From Sphingomonadales bacterium 32-65-25 (GTDB taxonomy: Bacteria; Pseudomonadota; Alphaproteobacteria; Sphingomonadales; Sphingomonadaceae), in the NCBI GenBank assembly GCA_002280855.1, contig NCEU01000001.1:1-64000 (forward strand): a DNA stretch of 64,000 bases, read 5' to 3'. The notes below the pieces were generated by a model, which saw only the letters and a list, made by a program, of their open reading frames with translations, made no database searches and was not told where the DNA came from. Positions 44,638-53,929 of this stretch are shown here, piece by piece (position 1 is the stretch's first letter; every line of letters begins with the position of its first letter). A program made the position numbers and the translations under genes.

Positions 44638-45402
44638 TTATGCGTGATTGGGGCCATCATAGTCGATTGCGGCAGCACCTGCACCTGACATGATGAAGCC
44701 GATCGGGCGTTCGGTTTCTTCCTGCAGGTGGGCGATCAAACTGGCGGTGCGGGCGAGGAGCGAGATGCCCTTCAAGGCCGCCAACGGGAAGCCGACATCA
44801 AGCATGACGGCCGGGATGGCGCCGTTGACGTTGATCGGCAGGCTGCGGCCGATGGCTTCGGGCAGAGCGGCCTGGATGGCATAAAGCGCTTTGATATGAG
44901 CGCCTTCGATGCCGTGATCGGCCGCGAGCTTGAGCAGCAGGTTGGCGCGCGGGTCGCCTTCGCTATGTTGCGGGTGACCGAAGCCGGGGATGGCCTTCTT
45001 TTCGGCGCGCAGGGCTTTGACTTCGCTAGCGGGGTCATTGGATTCAACCACTTGCGCAAGGAAACGGCCGGCAACTTCGGCTGAACCCAGTACGACGCTG
45101 CCGCAGCCGAGCAGGCCAGCGGCGACGGCGCCGTGGAAGGCTTCCGGGGCGGCGGCATAGGTCATGCGGGTGGCGACGACGGAGGGCACCAGGCCATGTT
45201 CGGCGATGGCGCACAACACGGCGTTGGCAAAGAACTTCTGCTTCTCGGTCGGCATCTGGCCGGTCACCAACAGCCAGAAATAGCTTGTGAAATCAGTGTT
45301 GCCGATGATCTCGCCCACCAGGTCGTGGCCACGCACGGTGATGCTGTGGGCATCTGATGTGCAGATGGCGGTGAAGGGGGCGTCCTGCTTGCCGATGCGC
45401 AT
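44638..45402 (-). CDS. Citryl-CoA lyase-like protein (citrate synthase family)
   Basis: A 254-residue protein corresponding to the C-terminal half of citrate synthase. Recognisable parts are HGAVAAGLLGCGSVVLGS, AIPGFGHPQHSEGDPRA with the active-site His, LPEAIGRSLPINVNGAIPAVMLDVGFPL and a final GFIMSGAGAAAIDYDGPNHA-type end. Stand-alone proteins of this size include citryl-CoA lyase. With the CaiB CoA-transferase opposite, it may cleave a citryl- or alkylcitryl-like CoA ester of a degradation pathway (inference). The frame is open to 46659, but that extension is antisense to the CoA-transferase; ATG 45402 fits, after AAGGA. Confidence 0.8.
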   Translation of the reverse strand: MRIGKQDAPFTAICTSDAHSITVRGHDLVGEIIGNTDFTSYFWLLVTGQMPTEKQKFFANAVLCAIAEHGLVPSVVATRMTYAAAPEAFHGAVAAGLLGCGSVVLGSAEVAGRFLAQVVESNDPASEVKALRAEKKAIPGFGHPQHSEGDPRANLLLKLAADHGIEGAHIKALYAIQAALPEAIGRSLPINVNGAIPAVMLDVGFPLAALKGISLLARTASLIAHLQEETERPIGFIMSGAGAAAIDYDGPNHA

Positions 45403-45421
45403 GGGGAAGGGTCCTTGATAT

Positions 45422-45453
45422 TTCGAAATACGAACTTGCCTTCGATATGCGAA
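45422..45453. promoter_or_regulatory. Double-dyad operator, copy A (lyase / CoA-transferase divergent promoter)
   Basis: Two copies of TTCG-N5-CGAA (45422-45434 and 45441-45453) are joined by CTTGCC, giving a 19-base period. The same architecture, including the linker CTTG(A/C)C, recurs at 47685-47716. It lies 20 bases before the lyase start and 85 bases before the CoA-transferase start. The most likely binder is the IclR-family regulator at 46741. Confidence 0.75.
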
Positions 45454-45537
45454 AAGTTTAGAGACAGCAAGCGTGGTTGGCTGTTGGAAACATCCTACAG
45501 CATCCGAAATTTCATGGTTTTTTGCAGGGATTCTGCG

Positions 45538-46704
45538 ATGCAAACGAACGCAAACGCCCAATCCGGTGCGCTGCCGCTGGCGGGAGTGACGGTGCTGGAA
45601 ATGGGCACCTTCATCACCGGGCCATGCGCCGGCATGCTGCTGGCTGATCTGGGCGCCCGCGTCATCAAGATCGAGCAGCCGGGAAGTGGGGATCCGTTCC
45701 GGGCTTTCAAGGGCACGCTGTACAGCCCGCATTTCCAGACCTGGAACCGCAACAAGCAATCGGTCACGCTTGATACGCGTGGAGCTGATGATCTGGCGGC
45801 GTTCGATGCGCTGGTGGCGGAAGCAGACGTGTTCATCCAGAATTTCCGGCCCGGCGTCGCCAAGAAGCTGGGCGTGGATTGGGAGCGGCTGCACGCCATC
45901 AACCCGCGCCTTGTCTATGCCAGTATCTCTGGTTTCGGTGCCACCGGCCCGGATGCCGATCGCCCGGCCTTTGATACTGTTGCCCAGGCGGCCTCCGGCT
46001 TTCTGCGCCTGTTGGTCAATCCGGTGCACCCGCGTGTCGTCGGCCCGGCCATTGGTGACATGATGACCGGCTTCTACACGGCGCAGGGCGTACTCGCTGC
46101 GCTGCTGCAGCGGGCCACGACGGGGCAGGGGCGCCTGGTTGAAACCTCGATGTTCGAAGCCATGGCGCATTTCAACCTCGATGATTTCACCCATCTTTTT
46201 GCCGCCGATCAGGTGATGGATGCCTACAGCCGGCCCCATGTCTCCCAGTCCTATGTGTTCCAGTGCAGCGACGGGCTGTGGCTGGCCCTGCACATGTCGA
46301 GCCCGCCCAAGTTCTGGGAAAACCTCGCCGAAGCGGTCGGCCAGCCCGACATGCTGCAACTGCCGGCCTTTGCCGATCGCAACGCCCGCATCGCCCATTA
46401 CGAGGATGTGGTGGCCCACTTGGCGCCGGTTTTTGCCAGCCGCCCCCGCGCCGAATGGCTGGCCACGCTGCGCCGCCTGGAAGTGCCGTCGGCGCCGGTG
46501 GCGACCAGCGTCGAAGTGCTGGAAGATGAACAGGCGAAGCATCTGCAACTGCAGATTTCGACGCCCGGCCCGATGGGTGAGTTCCGCACCATCCGCTCGC
46601 CTATCAGCTTTGATGGCCAGCGCAGCCTTTCCGTCACCGCCCCGCCGCTGCTGGGGCAAGACAACGACGCTATCCTCGGACGCCGCGCTGAAGCGGCCGA
46701 GTAG
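45538..46704 (+). CDS. CaiB/BaiF (class III) CoA-transferase
   Basis: A 388-residue class III CoA-transferase. It has LPLAGVTVLEMGTFITGPCAGMLLADLGARVIKIE at the N-terminus, the catalytic Asp in VVGPAIGDMMTGFYTAQGVLAALLQR, GRLVETSMFEAMA and a C-terminal APPLLGQDNDAIL. It moves CoA between acids, probably activating the pathway substrate. The frame opens at 45415 but overlaps the operator; ATG 45538 follows GCAGGGA. It is divergent from the lyase gene and is followed by the IclR gene after a short gap, so regulator and enzyme are likely one transcript. Confidence 0.9.
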   Translation: MQTNANAQSGALPLAGVTVLEMGTFITGPCAGMLLADLGARVIKIEQPGSGDPFRAFKGTLYSPHFQTWNRNKQSVTLDTRGADDLAAFDALVAEADVFIQNFRPGVAKKLGVDWERLHAINPRLVYASISGFGATGPDADRPAFDTVAQAASGFLRLLVNPVHPRVVGPAIGDMMTGFYTAQGVLAALLQRATTGQGRLVETSMFEAMAHFNLDDFTHLFAADQVMDAYSRPHVSQSYVFQCSDGLWLALHMSSPPKFWENLAEAVGQPDMLQLPAFADRNARIAHYEDVVAHLAPVFASRPRAEWLATLRRLEVPSAPVATSVEVLEDEQAKHLQLQISTPGPMGEFRTIRSPISFDGQRSLSVTAPPLLGQDNDAILGRRAEAAE

Positions 46705-46740
46705 TTGACCCGCGTGGTGAAACCCGGCCTAACCAAGCCC

Positions 46741-47541
46741 ATGACCGCCGAAAAGGATCCCGAGTATCTTTCGACCCTGGAACGGGGCCTGAAGGTGTTG
46801 CGCGCCTTTGATGCGACCCGGCCCGAAATGGCCTTGTCGGATGTCGCGGCCGCCACCGATCTATCCCCTGCCGTGGCAAGGCGCTGCCTCAACACGCTGG
46901 TTGCGCTGGGCTATATCCGCCAGGATGGCCGCCGCTTCCTGCTCACACCTGAAGTGCTGACCTTCGGGTCTGCCTATCTTTCGTCGATGAACATCGAAAC
47001 CATCGCGGTGCCGCCACTGCAGGCGCTGGGCCAGGCCACCGGGGATTCGGTCAGCCTTGCCGTGCGTTCGGGCCGCGAGATCCTGTATGTCTGCCACATC
47101 CCGTCCAACCGGCGAATCCGCCTTGGCGCCGGGGTCGGCACGCGCTTTCCTTTGAACGCCACGTCGATGGGCAAGGTGATCCTGGCATTCCAGGGCGATG
47201 CGGCGATCGAGGCCTATCTGGCCGGTGGATCGCTGCCGCGCCTGACGGAGCGGACCATCACCGATCCCGACAGTTTCCGTGCCCGGCTGCAATCCATCCG
47301 GGAACGCCGCTATGATAGCGCCCTTGATGAGCTGGATTACGGCATCGTCTCGGTAGCGGTGCCGTTGTTCGACGTGGCCGGGCAGGTGGTTGGCGCCATC
47401 AACTGTTCGACCAGCACCACCCGGATCAGCCAGGATGAACTGGTGCGCACCCGGCTGCCGTTGCTGGCCGACGCGGCCGGCACGATTGCCAGTGAGCTGC
47501 GGCGTTTTCCGCAATTGGCACGGTCGCTGTCGGGCAGTTGA
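46741..47541 (+). CDS. IclR-family transcriptional regulator (PcaR/PobR type)
   Basis: A 266-residue regulator. The winged helix (about residues 10-75: LERGLKVLRAFDA, MALSDVAAATDLSPAVARRCLNTLVALGYI, FLLTPEVLTFGSAYL) is followed by the IclR effector-binding domain (GDSVSLAVRSGREILYV, GTRFPLNATSMGKVILA, DELDYGIVSVAVPLFD, GAINCSTSTTRI). The closest named relatives by motif are PcaR/PobR-type regulators of aromatic catabolism. It is predicted to bind the two double-dyad operators. The start may be TTG 46705 or ATG 46741. Confidence 0.88.
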   Translation: MTAEKDPEYLSTLERGLKVLRAFDATRPEMALSDVAAATDLSPAVARRCLNTLVALGYIRQDGRRFLLTPEVLTFGSAYLSSMNIETIAVPPLQALGQATGDSVSLAVRSGREILYVCHIPSNRRIRLGAGVGTRFPLNATSMGKVILAFQGDAAIEAYLAGGSLPRLTERTITDPDSFRARLQSIRERRYDSALDELDYGIVSVAVPLFDVAGQVVGAINCSTSTTRISQDELVRTRLPLLADAAGTIASELRRFPQLARSLSGS

Positions 47542-47568
47542 AGCATATTGCTGCCGGCGGTGTCAGGA

Positions 47569-47631
47569 CTGTGCCGGACGGTGGCCACGCTGTGCCGGGT
47601 GGCTGCCGACCTGTGCCGGATGGTTGCCGGC
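47569..47631. repeat. Three abutting 21-bp tandem repeats upstream of the TonB receptor
   Basis: Units at 47569-47589, 47590-47610 and 47611-47631 each begin CTGTGCCGG followed by a (A/G)(C/T)GG(T/C)(T/G)GCC core. A more degenerate copy seems to precede them (about 47548-47568). The 21-base period equals two helical turns. The repeats lie in non-coding DNA between the IclR stop and operator copy B. Confidence 0.8.
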
Positions 47632-47684
47632 ACGCCAGCCTGACCGTTGCAGCCGCGCCACAGCGGCCAACTGCCGCGCTGAGT

Positions 47685-47716
47685 TTCGCATATCGAACTT
47701 GACTTCGCATGGCGAA
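47685..47716. promoter_or_regulatory. Double-dyad operator, copy B (TonB-receptor operon)
   Basis: Two TTCG-N5-CGAA dyads (47685-47697 and 47704-47716) with linker CTTGAC, the same design as copy A. It ends 110 bases before the TonB receptor start, a position suited to activation or repression of the seven-gene operon. The linker and both half-sites are conserved while the N5 cores differ, which indicates a protein-binding site rather than a recent duplication. Confidence 0.75.
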
Positions 47717-47826
47717 GGGGTAAGCGCCGCAGCAGTCATCAATGTGTCATTGGCCGTTCGGGCCGGCACGCAGGGCGTCAGCGGCGGTTAACAGCCGGGG
47801 TCGCCATTTCTGGGGAGGCAGTTTCC

Positions 47827-50028
47827 ATGCAGATCAAGTTCGCCCGTAACGCCATGCGCCTGGCCAGTGTTTCCGTTCTCGCCCTGGCGGCGATGCCCGC
47901 CTTCGCCCAAACCGCTGCTGCCCCGGCAGACAGTGGCGAAATCATCGTCACCGCCACCCGCCGCGCCGATACAGTGCAGAACACGCCTGCCGCCATCACC
48001 GCCTTCAATGCTGCTGCCATCACCTCGGCCGGCATCGAGCGCCCGGGTGACTTCATCGGGCTGACCAGCAACGTCAACCTCGTCGAGACGCAGAACGCCG
48101 GCAACGCGTTCGTGATCATCCGCGGCATCACCCAGGCCCGCAACAGCGAGCCGAGCGTGGCCGTGATCGTGGACGGCATCCAGCAGGTGAACCCGGCCCA
48201 GTTCAACCAGGAACTGTTCGATATCGAGCAGATCGAAGTGCTGAAGGGCCCGCAGGGCGGCCTGTATGGCCGTAACGCCATCGGCGGCGCCATCATCATC
48301 AAGTCCAAGGCGCCCACCGACGAACTGAGCGGCAAGATCACTGGCGGTGTGGACAATGGCTTCGGCTATTATGTGCGCGGCAATGTGTCGGGCCCGATCG
48401 CCGAAAATTTGAAGTTCCGCCTGTCGGGCAGCTGGTATGACACCGATGGTTTCATCCAGAACAGCTTCCTCAACGAGAAGGCCGATCCGATCAAGGATCT
48501 CAACCTGCGCGGCAATTTGCTGTGGACCCCGGCCGAGGGCCTGGATGTCGATCTGCGCGTTGCCTATTCCAACCTGCAGACCCAGGCGCTGTACTTCAAC
48601 ATCGTGGGTGATGTGAACGACACCAGCCTGCCGGTGCAGGTGAACAACCGTGGCCAGAACGACCGCGAAATGTGGAATGCCGCCCTGAAGATCCGTTACA
48701 GCGGCGACTGGGGCAGCGTGCAGAACGTGTTCAGCTATGACCGGCTGACCGAAGTGCTGACCGGCGACGCCTTTGACTTCAAGCCGATCCCGCAGAGCTT
48801 CTTCTTCAACCTGTTTGAAGGCATCTTTGGCCCCGGCAACGGCTTTGACCTCAACCAGAGCCAGTTCCTGGAAGTCGATGCCTGGTCGAACGAGCTGCGC
48901 TATGAATCGCCGGCCGACAAGCCGGTGCAGGTCACGCTGGGCACCTACATGGTCGGCACAAAGCGCTACATCTCCACCGGCAACATGATCGACACCAACA
49001 ACGGTGTGTTCCCGGTGTTCAAGACGCCGAGCACCAATCCGCTCAACCCGCAGTTCAGCTTCCTGGCCGACAGCCAGGACAATTTCGCCTGGGCCGTGTT
49101 CGGCAACACCAGCTGGAAGGTGAACGATCAGCTGCGCATCGACGCCTCGCTGCGTTACGACCGTGACGATCGCGCCAACACCACGCTGACACCCACCGCC
49201 TTCCTGCCCAACGTGCCCGGCTTCCCGCAGGGCCGCTCCGGCGAGCTGCGCAAGCGCAGCTTCCAGTCGTGGCAGCCGAAGGTGACGATCACCTACAAGC
49301 CGGTGGACAATGTCACGCTTTATGGTGGCTGGAGCCGCGGTTTCCGTTCGGGCGGCTTCAACCAGACCGGCGTGGGCGGCGTTGCCGCCAGCAACGGCAT
49401 CGTGGGCGTGAACGATGTGTTCAACGCCGAAGTGGCCGAAACCTTCGAAGTGGGCCTGAAGACGCAGACGGATGACCGCCTGCTGACCTTCAACACCGCC
49501 GCCTTCACCACGCGCACGGAAAACAGCTATTTCTTCGTGTTCCTGGCCGCCAACTCGACGCAGAACCTCGGCAACGTGCCGCTGGCGCAGATCAAGGGCT
49601 TTGAAGCCGATCTGACGCTGCGCCCGACCAAGGGCCTCGATATCAGCCTGGGCCTTGGCTATACAGACAGCAATATCAAGCAGTTCGGCAACCCGGCCGC
49701 CATCGGCAATGAACTGCCGCTGATCAGCCGTTACACGCTCAACGCCGGCATCAACTATGTGACGCCGATCAGTGATGATCTCGATCTCAACGCCCGCGTT
49801 GATTATCGCCGCACCGGCCGCACCTGGTGGGATGTCGAAAACTCCACCTCGCGTAACCCGGTGAACATCGTCGATGCCCGCCTGGGCGTGTCGAACAAGC
49901 GTTGGAGCGTCACGGCGTTCAGCCAGAATTTGTTCAACGAAATCTACAACGCCGAATTCTCGCCGGGTGGTTTCGTGTTCAAGGCGCGCCCGCGTCGCTA
50001 TGGCATCGAAGCCAGCTTCAACTTCTGA
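47827..50028 (+). CDS. TonB-dependent outer-membrane receptor
   Basis: A 733-residue receptor. A signal peptide ending AAMPAFA is followed by a TonB-box-like EIIVTATRR, the plug domain ([47 protein letters not shown]) and a beta-barrel that ends in the usual aromatic residue (EASFNF). Such receptors import large or scarce ligands with energy from TonB. It heads the operon with WrbA, VOC, hydrolase, CoA-transferase, crotonase and quinone oxidoreductase genes, so it probably imports the substrate of that pathway. GGGGAGG lies at 47811-47818, eight bases before the ATG. Confidence 0.92.
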   Translation: MQIKFARNAMRLASVSVLALAAMPAFAQTAAAPADSGEIIVTATRRADTVQNTPAAITAFNAAAITSAGIERPGDFIGLTSNVNLVETQNAGNAFVIIRGITQARNSEPSVAVIVDGIQQVNPAQFNQELFDIEQIEVLKGPQGGLYGRNAIGGAIIIKSKAPTDELSGKITGGVDNGFGYYVRGNVSGPIAENLKFRLSGSWYDTDGFIQNSFLNEKADPIKDLNLRGNLLWTPAEGLDVDLRVAYSNLQTQALYFNIVGDVNDTSLPVQVNNRGQNDREMWNAALKIRYSGDWGSVQNVFSYDRLTEVLTGDAFDFKPIPQSFFFNLFEGIFGPGNGFDLNQSQFLEVDAWSNELRYESPADKPVQVTLGTYMVGTKRYISTGNMIDTNNGVFPVFKTPSTNPLNPQFSFLADSQDNFAWAVFGNTSWKVNDQLRIDASLRYDRDDRANTTLTPTAFLPNVPGFPQGRSGELRKRSFQSWQPKVTITYKPVDNVTLYGGWSRGFRSGGFNQTGVGGVAASNGIVGVNDVFNAEVAETFEVGLKTQTDDRLLTFNTAAFTTRTENSYFFVFLAANSTQNLGNVPLAQIKGFEADLTLRPTKGLDISLGLGYTDSNIKQFGNPAAIGNELPLISRYTLNAGINYVTPISDDLDLNARVDYRRTGRTWWDVENSTSRNPVNIVDARLGVSNKRWSVTAFSQNLFNEIYNAEFSPGGFVFKARPRRYGIEASFNF

Positions 50029-50044
50029 TCTGAAAGGCGCTCAC

Positions 50045-50647
50045 ATGGCTCGCGTTCTCGTTCTCTATTACTCCTCATGGGGTCATGTCGAAACCATGGC
50101 TAATGCCGTGGCCGAGGGCGCAGCCAGTGTGGACGGCGTGGAAGCCGTGGTGAAGCGGGTGCCGGAACTGGTGGCCGCCGATACCGCCGCGGCCTTTTAC
50201 TACAAGACCGAGCAGGGCGCCCCGATCGCCGATCCGAACGAGCTGGCCGATTATGATGCGATCATCATCGGCACGCCGACCCGGTTTGGCAACATGTCCG
50301 CCCAGATGCGCAACTTCCTCGATCAGACCGGCGGCCTGTGGGCGAAGGGCGCGTTGATCGGCAAGCTGGGCGGTGCGTTCGTTTCGACCGCCAGCCAGCA
50401 CGGCGGCCAGGAAACCACGCTGACCAGCATCCACACCACGCTGCTGCATCACGGCATGATCATCGTGGGCTTGCCGTACAGCTTTGCCGGCAACACGATC
50501 ATGACCGAAATCAGCGGCGGCACGCCCTATGGCGCTTCCACGCTGGCCGCCGGTGATGGCAGCCGCCAGCCTTCGGCCAACGAGCTGGATGGTGCGCGTT
50601 TCCAGGGCAAGCACACCGCCGAGATTGCCCAAAAACTCTTTGGCTGA
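50045..50647 (+). CDS. wrbA: NAD(P)H:quinone oxidoreductase, type IV (WrbA-like flavoprotein)
   Basis: A 200-residue flavodoxin-fold enzyme reducing quinones by two electrons. It has [22 protein letters not shown] at the FMN-binding N-terminus, [30 protein letters not shown], the [16 protein letters not shown] loop and PYSFAG. Within a catabolic operon it may handle a quinone intermediate or protect from redox cycling. It starts 16 bases after the TonB receptor stop; the longer frame from 49874 overlaps that gene and is not used. Confidence 0.92.
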   Translation: MARVLVLYYSSWGHVETMANAVAEGAASVDGVEAVVKRVPELVAADTAAAFYYKTEQGAPIADPNELADYDAIIIGTPTRFGNMSAQMRNFLDQTGGLWAKGALIGKLGGAFVSTASQHGGQETTLTSIHTTLLHHGMIIVGLPYSFAGNTIMTEISGGTPYGASTLAAGDGSRQPSANELDGARFQGKHTAEIAQKLFG

Positions 50648-50688
50648 GCTGTTTGGTTGAGTATCCTTTCGGGGAGGAGGAGAGCATC

Positions 50689-51240
50689 ATGACCATCATT
50701 CGTCGTCCGAACCGCCTGCATCACACCGCCTATGTGACCAAGGATCTGGAAGCCACGCGCGCCTTTTACGAGGACGTGATTGGCCTGCCGATGATTGCCA
50801 CCTGGACGGAAGCCGACGAACTGTTCGGCAAGATGCGCACCTATTGCCACGTATTCTTCGAACTGGCCGATGGTTCGGCGCTGGCCTTCTTCCAGTTTGC
50901 CGATGCCGATGATCAGGCCGAATTCGGCCCGGAGATCCCGTCCAGCCCGTTCATCCACATCGCTCTGCATGTGGACAAGGCCACGCAGGACGAGATCGCC
51001 GCGCGCGTTGCCGCCGCTGGCATCACCGAGCCGCAGACCTATGTGCTGGAACATGGCTATTGCCGTTCGCTCTATGTGACCGATCCCAACGGCATGATCG
51101 TGGAATTCACCCATGATCTGGCCGAAGCGCTGGATCCGGCGCTGGACGCGACCCGCCGCGCCAACGCGCGTGCCGAACTGAAGCGCTGGCTGGCCGGCGA
51201 TCACACCAACAACAATAATTTCCGTCGCGAAGCGGCGTGA
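50689..51240 (+). CDS. VOC-superfamily (glyoxalase/extradiol-dioxygenase-like) protein
   Basis: A 183-residue protein with a paired beta-alpha-beta-beta-beta fold. Candidate metal ligands are His in LHHTAYVTKDLEAT, Glu in CHVFFELADG, His in PFIHIALHVD and Glu in GMIVEFTHD. VOC enzymes isomerise, open or conjugate small electrophiles. The polar tail ends in HTNNNNFRREAA. ATG 50689 follows GGGGAGGAGGAGAG. It overlaps the next gene by four bases (GTGA) and is co-transcribed with wrbA. Confidence 0.85.
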   Translation: MTIIRRPNRLHHTAYVTKDLEATRAFYEDVIGLPMIATWTEADELFGKMRTYCHVFFELADGSALAFFQFADADDQAEFGPEIPSSPFIHIALHVDKATQDEIAARVAAAGITEPQTYVLEHGYCRSLYVTDPNGMIVEFTHDLAEALDPALDATRRANARAELKRWLAGDHTNNNNFRREAA

Positions 51241-52043
51241 GCGTCTTGGCGCTGTCCGCTCGGGTGGATGGCGCCTTCGCCGCCGGGAGGGTCCATCGCG
51301 TTGCGGTGCCCGGCGGCGACCTTGTGGCAGAGGTGGCAGGGCAGGGGCCTGCGATCCTCCTCTGGCATGGCTGGACGCTGGATCGGCGGCAGTGGCGCGG
51401 GCAGGCGCCGCTGGCCGACCGGTTCACGCTGGTGGCGGTGGATCGGCGCGGCTTTGGCGAGTCCAGCGCGCCGGCTGATCTGGCCGAAGAGCCTGCCGAT
51501 GTGGCGCGTGTGGCGGCAGCGCTGGGCCTATCCCGTTATCATCTCGTTGGGCTGAGCCAGGGTGGCAAGGTGGCCCTGGCGCATGCGGCGACGCAGCCGG
51601 CAGGGTTGGAGCGGCTTGTGGTGATTGGTGCGCCCATCGATGCCGAATTGGCCGTGCCGCATGAAACCGTGCCAGCCGCCGAGATGGCCGCGCTGGCCCG
51701 CGCGGGCAAGCTGGCTGAGATGCGGCAGTTGTGGCTGGCCCACCCGCTCACCGCTGGTCGCCCGGAAGTGCGCGCGGCGATGGCGGCGATGCTGTTGGGC
51801 TACGATGGCCGCGATCTTGTGTCTCCGGGGCGGCCGCTGACGGTGACGCCGGACGATGTGAAGCGCATCACCGTGCGGGCAACCGCGCTGGCCGGGGAAG
51901 ACGACACGCCGTGGCGGCGCGCAGTGGTCTCTGCGCTGGGGCAGGCCGGGCTGGCCACCGGCTTCATTCGTGGTGGTGGCCATCTGGCGCCGCTGGATGC
52001 GGCGGCCGAGACCAACCAAGCCATCATCGCCGCACTGGCCTGA
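51237..52043 (+). CDS. Alpha/beta-fold hydrolase
   Basis: A 268-residue serine hydrolase. It has ILLWHGWTLDRRQW (oxyanion region), VAVDRRGFGESS, the nucleophile elbow GLSQGGKVALAHA and the final His in GGGHLAPLDAA. It could cleave an ester, lactone or C-C bond in the pathway; a true meta-cleavage hydrolase would usually keep the GNSMGG elbow, so that reading is not supported. It starts with GTG at 51237 overlapping the VOC gene stop. Confidence 0.87.
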   Translation: MSVLALSARVDGAFAAGRVHRVAVPGGDLVAEVAGQGPAILLWHGWTLDRRQWRGQAPLADRFTLVAVDRRGFGESSAPADLAEEPADVARVAAALGLSRYHLVGLSQGGKVALAHAATQPAGLERLVVIGAPIDAELAVPHETVPAAEMAALARAGKLAEMRQLWLAHPLTAGRPEVRAAMAAMLLGYDGRDLVSPGRPLTVTPDDVKRITVRATALAGEDDTPWRRAVVSALGQAGLATGFIRGGGHLAPLDAAAETNQAIIAALA

Positions 52044-52095
52044 GCCTGCCACAGTCGCAGGTTGACGACGGCAACGCTTCGCGGTGCAGTGCATC

Positions 52096-53172
52096 ATGGG
52101 CAAACTTTCCGGCATCCGCGTCATCGATCTCAGCATGTTCCTGCCCGGCCCGATGCTAACCGTGATGATGGCCGATCAGGGTGCAGACGTGATCAAGGTC
52201 GAGCCCGCCGCCGGTGATCCGGCGCGCACGCAGGGGCCTTTCGAGGACGGGCACAGCATTTGGTTCGCCAACCTCAATCGCGGCAAGGCGAGCGTGGTGC
52301 TCGATCTGAAGAGCGAGGCCGGCAAGGCGGCGCTGGCCGATCTGATCCGCGGTGCCGACGTGTTCGTGGAAGGCTTCCGCCCCGGCGTGATGGCGCGCCT
52401 GGGCTTTGGCTGGGACGACGTGCGGGCGCTCAATCCGCGCATCGTCTATTGCTCCATCTCCGCCTTTGGTCAGACGGGCGCCTTGGCCCACCATCCGGCG
52501 CACGACATGGCGGTGCAGGCGCTGGCCGGCTTTCTGAGCGTGAATGATGCCCCTGATGGCACCCCGGCCGTGCCCGGCGTGCCGGCAGCGGACGTGGCGG
52601 CGGGGCTCACCGGGCTGGCCGCCGTGCTGATGGCGCTGATCGGGCGGGAGAAGACCGGGCAGGGCGATCATATAGATATCGCCATGTTCGATAGCCTGTT
52701 GCCGTGGGGCGCACATATCGCCGGCAGCGCGCTGGCGGGCGGGCCAAGCCCGCGTTCGGACAATCAGCGTTCACTGGGCGGAGCGGCGTTCTACAATGTC
52801 TATGACACCGAAGATGGCCGCCACGTCGTGCTGGGCGGGCGCGAGATCAAGTTCGCCCGCGCGCTGCTCACCGCGCTGGGCCGGCCTGATCTGATACCGC
52901 TGGCTGAAGCGGAAGCCGGTGAGGCACAAGCCCCGCTCATCGCTTTCCTGCGAGAGACCTTCCGCACGCGCAGCCGCGACGAATGGGATAGTTTCATGGC
53001 CGATCTTGATGTCGCCTATGCCCCGGTGCTGGATTTCGCCGAAGCCTTTGCCCAACCTCACATCGCCGAACGTGGGTTGCTGCACGGCATCCACATCGCG
53101 CCGGCCATCCGCTTCGCCGGGGAGACGTACACGCCCGGCCCGGTGCCGCCATTGCAAGGAGACGCGCCATGA
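52096..53172 (+). CDS. Second CaiB/BaiF CoA-transferase
   Basis: A 358-residue class III CoA-transferase, similar in fold to the protein at 45538 but clearly a different subgroup. It has MGKLSGIRVIDLSMFLPGP, IKVEPAAGDPAR, FVEGFRPGVMARLGFGWDDVRALNPRIVYCSISAFGQ, the active-site Asp in PAADVAAGLTGLAAVLMALIGR and DIAMFDSLLPW. It would activate an acid of the pathway or recover CoA at the end. GTG 52084 is possible, but ATG 52096 gives the family N-terminus. It overlaps the crotonase gene (ATGA). Confidence 0.88.
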   Translation: MGKLSGIRVIDLSMFLPGPMLTVMMADQGADVIKVEPAAGDPARTQGPFEDGHSIWFANLNRGKASVVLDLKSEAGKAALADLIRGADVFVEGFRPGVMARLGFGWDDVRALNPRIVYCSISAFGQTGALAHHPAHDMAVQALAGFLSVNDAPDGTPAVPGVPAADVAAGLTGLAAVLMALIGREKTGQGDHIDIAMFDSLLPWGAHIAGSALAGGPSPRSDNQRSLGGAAFYNVYDTEDGRHVVLGGREIKFARALLTALGRPDLIPLAEAEAGEAQAPLIAFLRETFRTRSRDEWDSFMADLDVAYAPVLDFAEAFAQPHIAERGLLHGIHIAPAIRFAGETYTPGPVPPLQGDAP

Positions 53173-53927
53173 GCCTGCGCCTGGAACATGATGGCCCCAT
53201 CGCCCGGCTGCTGATCGACCGGGCGGACAAGCGCAATGCCTTCACGCTGGCCATGTGGCAGGCACTGCCGCGACTGCTGGAACAGGCGGCCAAGTTGCCC
53301 GAGCTTCGCCTGCTGCTGGTGCAGGCGGCGCATCCCGGCGGGGCGTTCTGCGCCGGGGCCGACATTCCCGAGCTGCTGGCCAACAAAGATGATGCCGAAT
53401 GGCTGGCCGCCAACCAGGCCGCGATCAACAAGGCGCAGCATGATCTGACGCGCTTTCCCTTGCCCACCATCGCCTGGGTGGAAGGCGATGCGGTGGGCGG
53501 GGGCTGCGGCCTAGCACTGGCCTGCGATCTGCGCATCGCCACGCCATCGGCGCGCTTTGGCATCACGCCGTCGAAACTGGGCATCGTCTATCCGCTGCAC
53601 GACGTGAAATTGCTGATCGATCTGGTCGGGCCGGGGCAGGCCAAGCGTATGCTGTTTTCCGCTGCCTTGCTGGATGCTGACGAAGCGTATCGCATTGGCC
53701 TGGTGGAGTTGCTGGCCGGCGGGCCATCGTGCATCAAGGATGCGATCGTCGCCGCTTCCCGCCATTCGACCAAGGCGGCCAAGGGTTTCGTGCGCCGGGT
53801 GTTGGACGGGCAGACGGCCGACGATGCCGAAACGCTGGCAATCTTTGCCGCGGCCTTTGCGGGCCAGGATTTCGCCGAAGGCGCGGCCGCCTTTGTCGAG
53901 CGGCGCCCACCCCAGTTCAAGGCTTGA
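53169..53927 (+). CDS. Crotonase-fold protein (enoyl-CoA hydratase/isomerase family) lacking both catalytic Glu
   Basis: A 252-residue crotonase. It shows LRLLLVQAAHPGGAFCAGADIPEL (oxyanion hole), VGGGCGLALACDLRIATP and RFGITPSKLGIVYP. In enoyl-CoA hydratase the two catalytic Glu lie in GGGCELA and QPEILLG; here the corresponding residues are Gly and Ser. So it is unlikely to be a normal hydratase and could be an isomerase, hydrolase or decarboxylase of a CoA ester. It overlaps the preceding CoA-transferase and is followed by the oxidoreductase after two bases. Confidence 0.87.
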   Translation: MSLRLEHDGPIARLLIDRADKRNAFTLAMWQALPRLLEQAAKLPELRLLLVQAAHPGGAFCAGADIPELLANKDDAEWLAANQAAINKAQHDLTRFPLPTIAWVEGDAVGGGCGLALACDLRIATPSARFGITPSKLGIVYPLHDVKLLIDLVGPGQAKRMLFSAALLDADEAYRIGLVELLAGGPSCIKDAIVAASRHSTKAAKGFVRRVLDGQTADDAETLAIFAAAFAGQDFAEGAAAFVERRPPQFKA

Positions 53928-53929
53928 AG

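Noticed and set aside
47513..47529. Sigma-54-like TTGGCACGGTCGCTGTC near the end of the IclR gene
   Set aside because: The -12 half reads GT instead of the invariant GC, and it lies inside a coding region.
47390..47791. An open frame encoding PCAGWLP-like repeats
   Set aside because: It simply translates the 21-base tandem repeats, overlaps the IclR gene and the operator, and has no ribosome binding site.
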